A stretch of DNA of 64,000 bases from Meiothermus sp. (GTDB taxonomy: Bacteria; Deinococcota; Deinococci; Deinococcales; Thermaceae). Location: the NCBI RefSeq assembly GCF_026004075.1, contig NZ_BPIK01000002.1:372001-436000 (forward strand). The letters run 5' to 3'. The notes under the pieces were generated by a model, which was not told the DNA's origin, did no database searches, and saw only the letters and a list, made by a program, of their open reading frames with translations. A program made the translations under genes and the position numbers. Shown in pieces: positions 61,744-64,000 of the stretch (position 1 is the first letter of the stretch; every line of letters starts with the position of its first letter).

Positions 61744-62400
61744 ATGGAAGTATTGCTTTTAGCGTTTATCGCTTTTTTGATTTTATTAGGCTGGGTGTTC
61801 TTGGGGAAAAACCGGGATGGCTCCGCCCGATCCGCCTCGATTACTTACACCAAGAAACATGCCCTGCTCAGCCCTGCCGAGCGCTCGTTTTATGGTGTAC
61901 TTCAACAAGCCGTTGGCAATACTTACCATATTCACGCCAAGGTTCGTCTAGCCGACCTTATCCAACCGGCCTCAAGCCTGTCCCGCTCAGACTGGCGTAC
62001 AGCGCTCAATCGCATTGACCGCAAGCATCTGGACTTCGTTTTAGTAGATCCCAGCACCACCGAAGTGATGTATGCCATAGAGCTCGACGACAGCAGTCAT
62101 AGTTCCGACAAACGCGTCCAACGCGACACTTTTGTGAATGCCGCTTTAGAATCAGCAGGTTTGCGCTTAATTCGTGTCCCAGCCAAGAGTGCCTACAGTC
62201 TGTCAGAGGTACGAAGTATGCTGGGCTTCGAAGCAAACCCACAATCCTCCGGCACGACAGCACCTGCAACCCCAACCTGCCCTAAGTGTGCTGCCCCAAT
62301 GGTCAAACGCCAGGCCAGCCGGGGTGAGCACGCAGGTAAGCTCTTCTGGGCTTGTAGTCGCTATCCAGAGTGCAGATCGATTGTATCCATCAATAATTAA
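61744..62400 (+). CDS. DUF2726 protein with topoisomerase-type zinc finger
   Basis: A 218-residue protein: one N-terminal span, DUF2726 domain ('RKHLDFVLVDPSTTEVMYAI', then 'ELDDSSH'; restriction-endonuclease-like fold) and a C-terminal C4 finger ('CPKCAAPMVKRQA', 'WACSRYPECRSI'). The combination suggests DNA binding or processing at the membrane; the role is unknown. TAGAGT lies 7 nt before the ATG. Base use appears less GC-rich than its neighbours. Confidence 0.88.
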   Translation: MEVLLLAFIAFLILLGWVFLGKNRDGSARSASITYTKKHALLSPAERSFYGVLQQAVGNTYHIHAKVRLADLIQPASSLSRSDWRTALNRIDRKHLDFVLVDPSTTEVMYAIELDDSSHSSDKRVQRDTFVNAALESAGLRLIRVPAKSAYSLSEVRSMLGFEANPQSSGTTAPATPTCPKCAAPMVKRQASRGEHAGKLFWACSRYPECRSIVSINN

Positions 62401-62437
62401 ACGGCAGTACTGGGGACGGCTTACCCACCTAAAGCTA

Positions 62438-63070
62438 CTACTCCGGCAAGCCCAGTCTTTTTGCCAGCGCCTTTACAGCCTGTTGGGTGGTGGGCGGCCC
62501 GTGCCCCACGTAGATCTTCTGGGCCTCGAGGCGGGCGATCTTCCCCACCGTGCGCCGGGCCTGTTGGGTGTCGTGGTTGACCATGGCCGGGGGAACCCAG
62601 GGGCCTTTCGCACCTACCCGCAGCGCGTCGGCGGCCAGCAAAACCCCTTCGCGCAGCAGGCCAATCTGACCGGGGGTATGGCCGGGCAGGTGCACCACCT
62701 GCCAGCCCATCACTTCCGCGCCTTCTTCAACGGGTGTCAGAGCTTCTCTGGGCACCGGCCGGGGGCTGTTGGCAATCCAGTCACCCAGCCAGGGAATGGG
62801 CGGAAAAGGTGGGCGGCGCGCTTCCCCGCTAATGAAGGGGATGTCGAGCGGATGGGCGTAGATGGGCAGCCCGTAGCGCTCCCAGAGCATCCGGGCCCCG
62901 CCCACATGGTCGAGGTGGTGGTGGGTGAGCAGCAGGGCCACCGGCCTGCGCCCCCCCAGGTGCCGCAGCAGCCTTTGGTTCTCCTGCGGCATGCCGGAGT
63001 CCACCAGCAATAAACCCTCCGGGGTGTCCAGCAAGTACAGGTTGGCGGTCAGCGAAAAAACTTGCATCAA
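62438..63070 (-). CDS. Metallo-beta-lactamase-fold hydrolase
   Basis: A 210-residue MBL-fold protein. Zinc ligands: '[16 protein letters not shown]' (HxHxDH), His in '[13 protein letters not shown]', Asp in '[11 protein letters not shown]' and a final 'VGHGPPT'. Glyoxalase II-like size, but the substrate is not predictable. It overlaps dxs by 4 bp (ATGA), so it is co-translated with it. Confidence 0.9.
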   Translation of the reverse strand: MMQVFSLTANLYLLDTPEGLLLVDSGMPQENQRLLRHLGGRRPVALLLTHHHLDHVGGARMLWERYGLPIYAHPLDIPFISGEARRPPFPPIPWLGDWIANSPRPVPREALTPVEEGAEVMGWQVVHLPGHTPGQIGLLREGVLLAADALRVGAKGPWVPPAMVNHDTQQARRTVGKIARLEAQKIYVGHGPPTTQQAVKALAKRLGLPE

Positions 63071-64000
63071 GGCTTTATTGCTTCGCCAATCGTCTGAAGC
63101 GAAACCCCCATCTCGGCCAGGGCCGCCCGGATGGCCGCAGCGTCAATGCCGGCCTCGCGGTGCATGCGGGGAATGGAGCCGTGGTCGTAGAAGACATCCG
63201 GCAGGCCCAGCACGCGGATATCGGGTTTCAGGCCCAGTTCATTGAGGGCTTCCAGTACCGCGCTGCCAAAGCCCCCCATCTTCTGGTGGTCTTCGGTGGT
63301 CACCAGCTTGTAGCCCTCGAGGGCCAGCGCTTCCAGCATCCCCTTGTCCACCGGCTTGAGGAAACGGGCGTTGATGACGCCAATCTCGGGGTGATCCTGG
63401 GCGGCCTCGAGGGCATACTTGAGGGTCTTGCCAAAGGCCAGTATATAGGCCCTGGAGCCCTCCTTCAGCACCTCCCAGCGGCCCCACTCGATCTCGGGCC
63501 AGGCCCCCTCGGGGACTTTTTCCACGTTGTCGCGGGCGTAGCGGATGGCGATGGGCCCGCCCAGCTCCAGGGCCTTCTTGAGCATGGCCCGAAGCTCCAA
63601 AGCATCCTTGGGGGCAGCAATCTGCACGTTGGGCACGGTGCGCAGGTAGGCGATATCGAAAACCCCGTTGTGGGTGGCCCCATCGCCCCCCACAATCCCG
63701 GCCCGATCCACCGCAAACACCACCGGCAGGTTCTCGATGGCGATGTCGTGGATGATCTGGTCGTAGGCCCGCTGCATAAAGGTTGAGTAAATAGCCAGCA
63801 CCGGCTTGAGGCCCCGCAGGGCCATACCCGCCGCCACCGTGGCCGCCACATCCTCGCAGATGCCGGTGTCCAGGTAGCGCTCGGGGTGGGTCTGGGAGTA
63901 CTTCACCAGCCCCGAACCCTCGCGCATGGCCGGGGTGATAACGAAAAGCCGGGGCTCCTTATGGGCCAGCTCGGTCACCGCGTCGCCGAAGGCCGCCGAC
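63067..64000 (-). CDS. dxs: 1-deoxy-D-xylulose-5-phosphate synthase, C-terminal part
   Basis: The frame runs off the right edge; ~310 residues are visible, the central pyrimidine-binding and C-terminal transketolase domains. '[20 protein letters not shown]' then 'DTGICED', '[20 protein letters not shown]' and '[13 protein letters not shown]' are diagnostic. Dxs makes DXP from pyruvate and glyceraldehyde 3-phosphate, first step of isoprenoid synthesis by the MEP route. The thiamine-pyrophosphate-binding N-terminus is outside the window. Confidence 0.95.
   Translation of the reverse strand, partial: SAAFGDAVTELAHKEPRLFVITPAMREGSGLVKYSQTHPERYLDTGICEDVAATVAAGMALRGLKPVLAIYSTFMQRAYDQIIHDIAIENLPVVFAVDRAGIVGGDGATHNGVFDIAYLRTVPNVQIAAPKDALELRAMLKKALELGGPIAIRYARDNVEKVPEGAWPEIEWGRWEVLKEGSRAYILAFGKTLKYALEAAQDHPEIGVINARFLKPVDKGMLEALALEGYKLVTTEDHQKMGGFGSAVLEALNELGLKPDIRVLGLPDVFYDHGSIPRMHREAGIDAAAIRAALAEMGVSLQTIGEAIKP

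Overview
The window looks like a chromosomal segment of a Thermaceae bacterium, most likely Meiothermus or a close relative. This is inferred from four things: high GC content; a LysW-type lysine pathway gene (lysK) and a Thermus-type seven-iron ferredoxin; many genes whose -10 box lies only 6-10 nt upstream of the start codon (leaderless pattern); and a striking excess of the palindrome CTCGAG. No plasmid, phage or CRISPR signature was seen.

Layout. 1-5.4 kb: C-terminus of probable hrcA, a moaD-moaE fusion, rpsA with promoter and terminator, an M29 aminopeptidase and an orphan E3-binding-domain protein. 5.6-8.9 kb: a lipoprotein/PEGA/MliC-like surface cluster with a frameshift in a C10 tract, then a two-gene YeeE/YedE sulfur transporter. 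8.9-14.1 kb: trmK (its N-terminus overlaps a dispersed palindromic repeat), an anion permease, small unknowns and hrpB. 14.1-14.6 kb: gene remnants and tRNA-Arg(CCU). 14.9-22.8 kb: gatB-purM-phosphatase, a PLP sulfur-amino-acid enzyme, aguA-aguB (agmatine to putrescine), an AbrB/PIN pair and an SDR. 22.8-25.9 kb: DUF4160, Nudix, zinc-ribbon protein, nrdR and a degenerate SDR.

26-31.4 kb: a tandem array of five GNAT acetyltransferases, preceded by a 26-codon ORF with a near-perfect Shine-Dalgarno and a hairpin. 31.4-36.7 kb: split ChrA, a PPP phosphatase, a C45 hydrolase, a macro-domain protein, an MFS transporter and tsaE. 36.9-42.0 kb: a CUT1 sugar ABC transporter and a GH125-like glycosidase. 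42.0-44.9 kb: PepSY/DUF2271/ApbE, a probable extracytoplasmic flavin-redox module, with a Tat-type dioxygenase. 44.9-49.9 kb: two two-component systems (one kinase frameshifted) and small envelope proteins. 50.0-58.6 kb: MFS, ferredoxin, lysK, trmL, a GGDEF protein and a DUF58/MoxR/DUF4129 operon. 58.7-59.5 kb: an IS5-family element that appears to separate a small gene from its promoter. 59.9-61.7 kb: a persulfide-sensing module (CstR-like regulator, two rhodaneses, a disulfide oxidoreductase) with two candidate CsoR-family operators. 61.7-64 kb: DUF2726, a metallo-beta-lactamase-fold protein and dxs (cut by the window end).

Genes are packed tightly. Convergent neighbours share stop tetranucleotides and divergent neighbours share intergenic spaces as short as 25 bp. 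Three apparent single-base frameshifts occur, two of them in homopolymer runs, so sequencing error must be excluded before biology is inferred from them.
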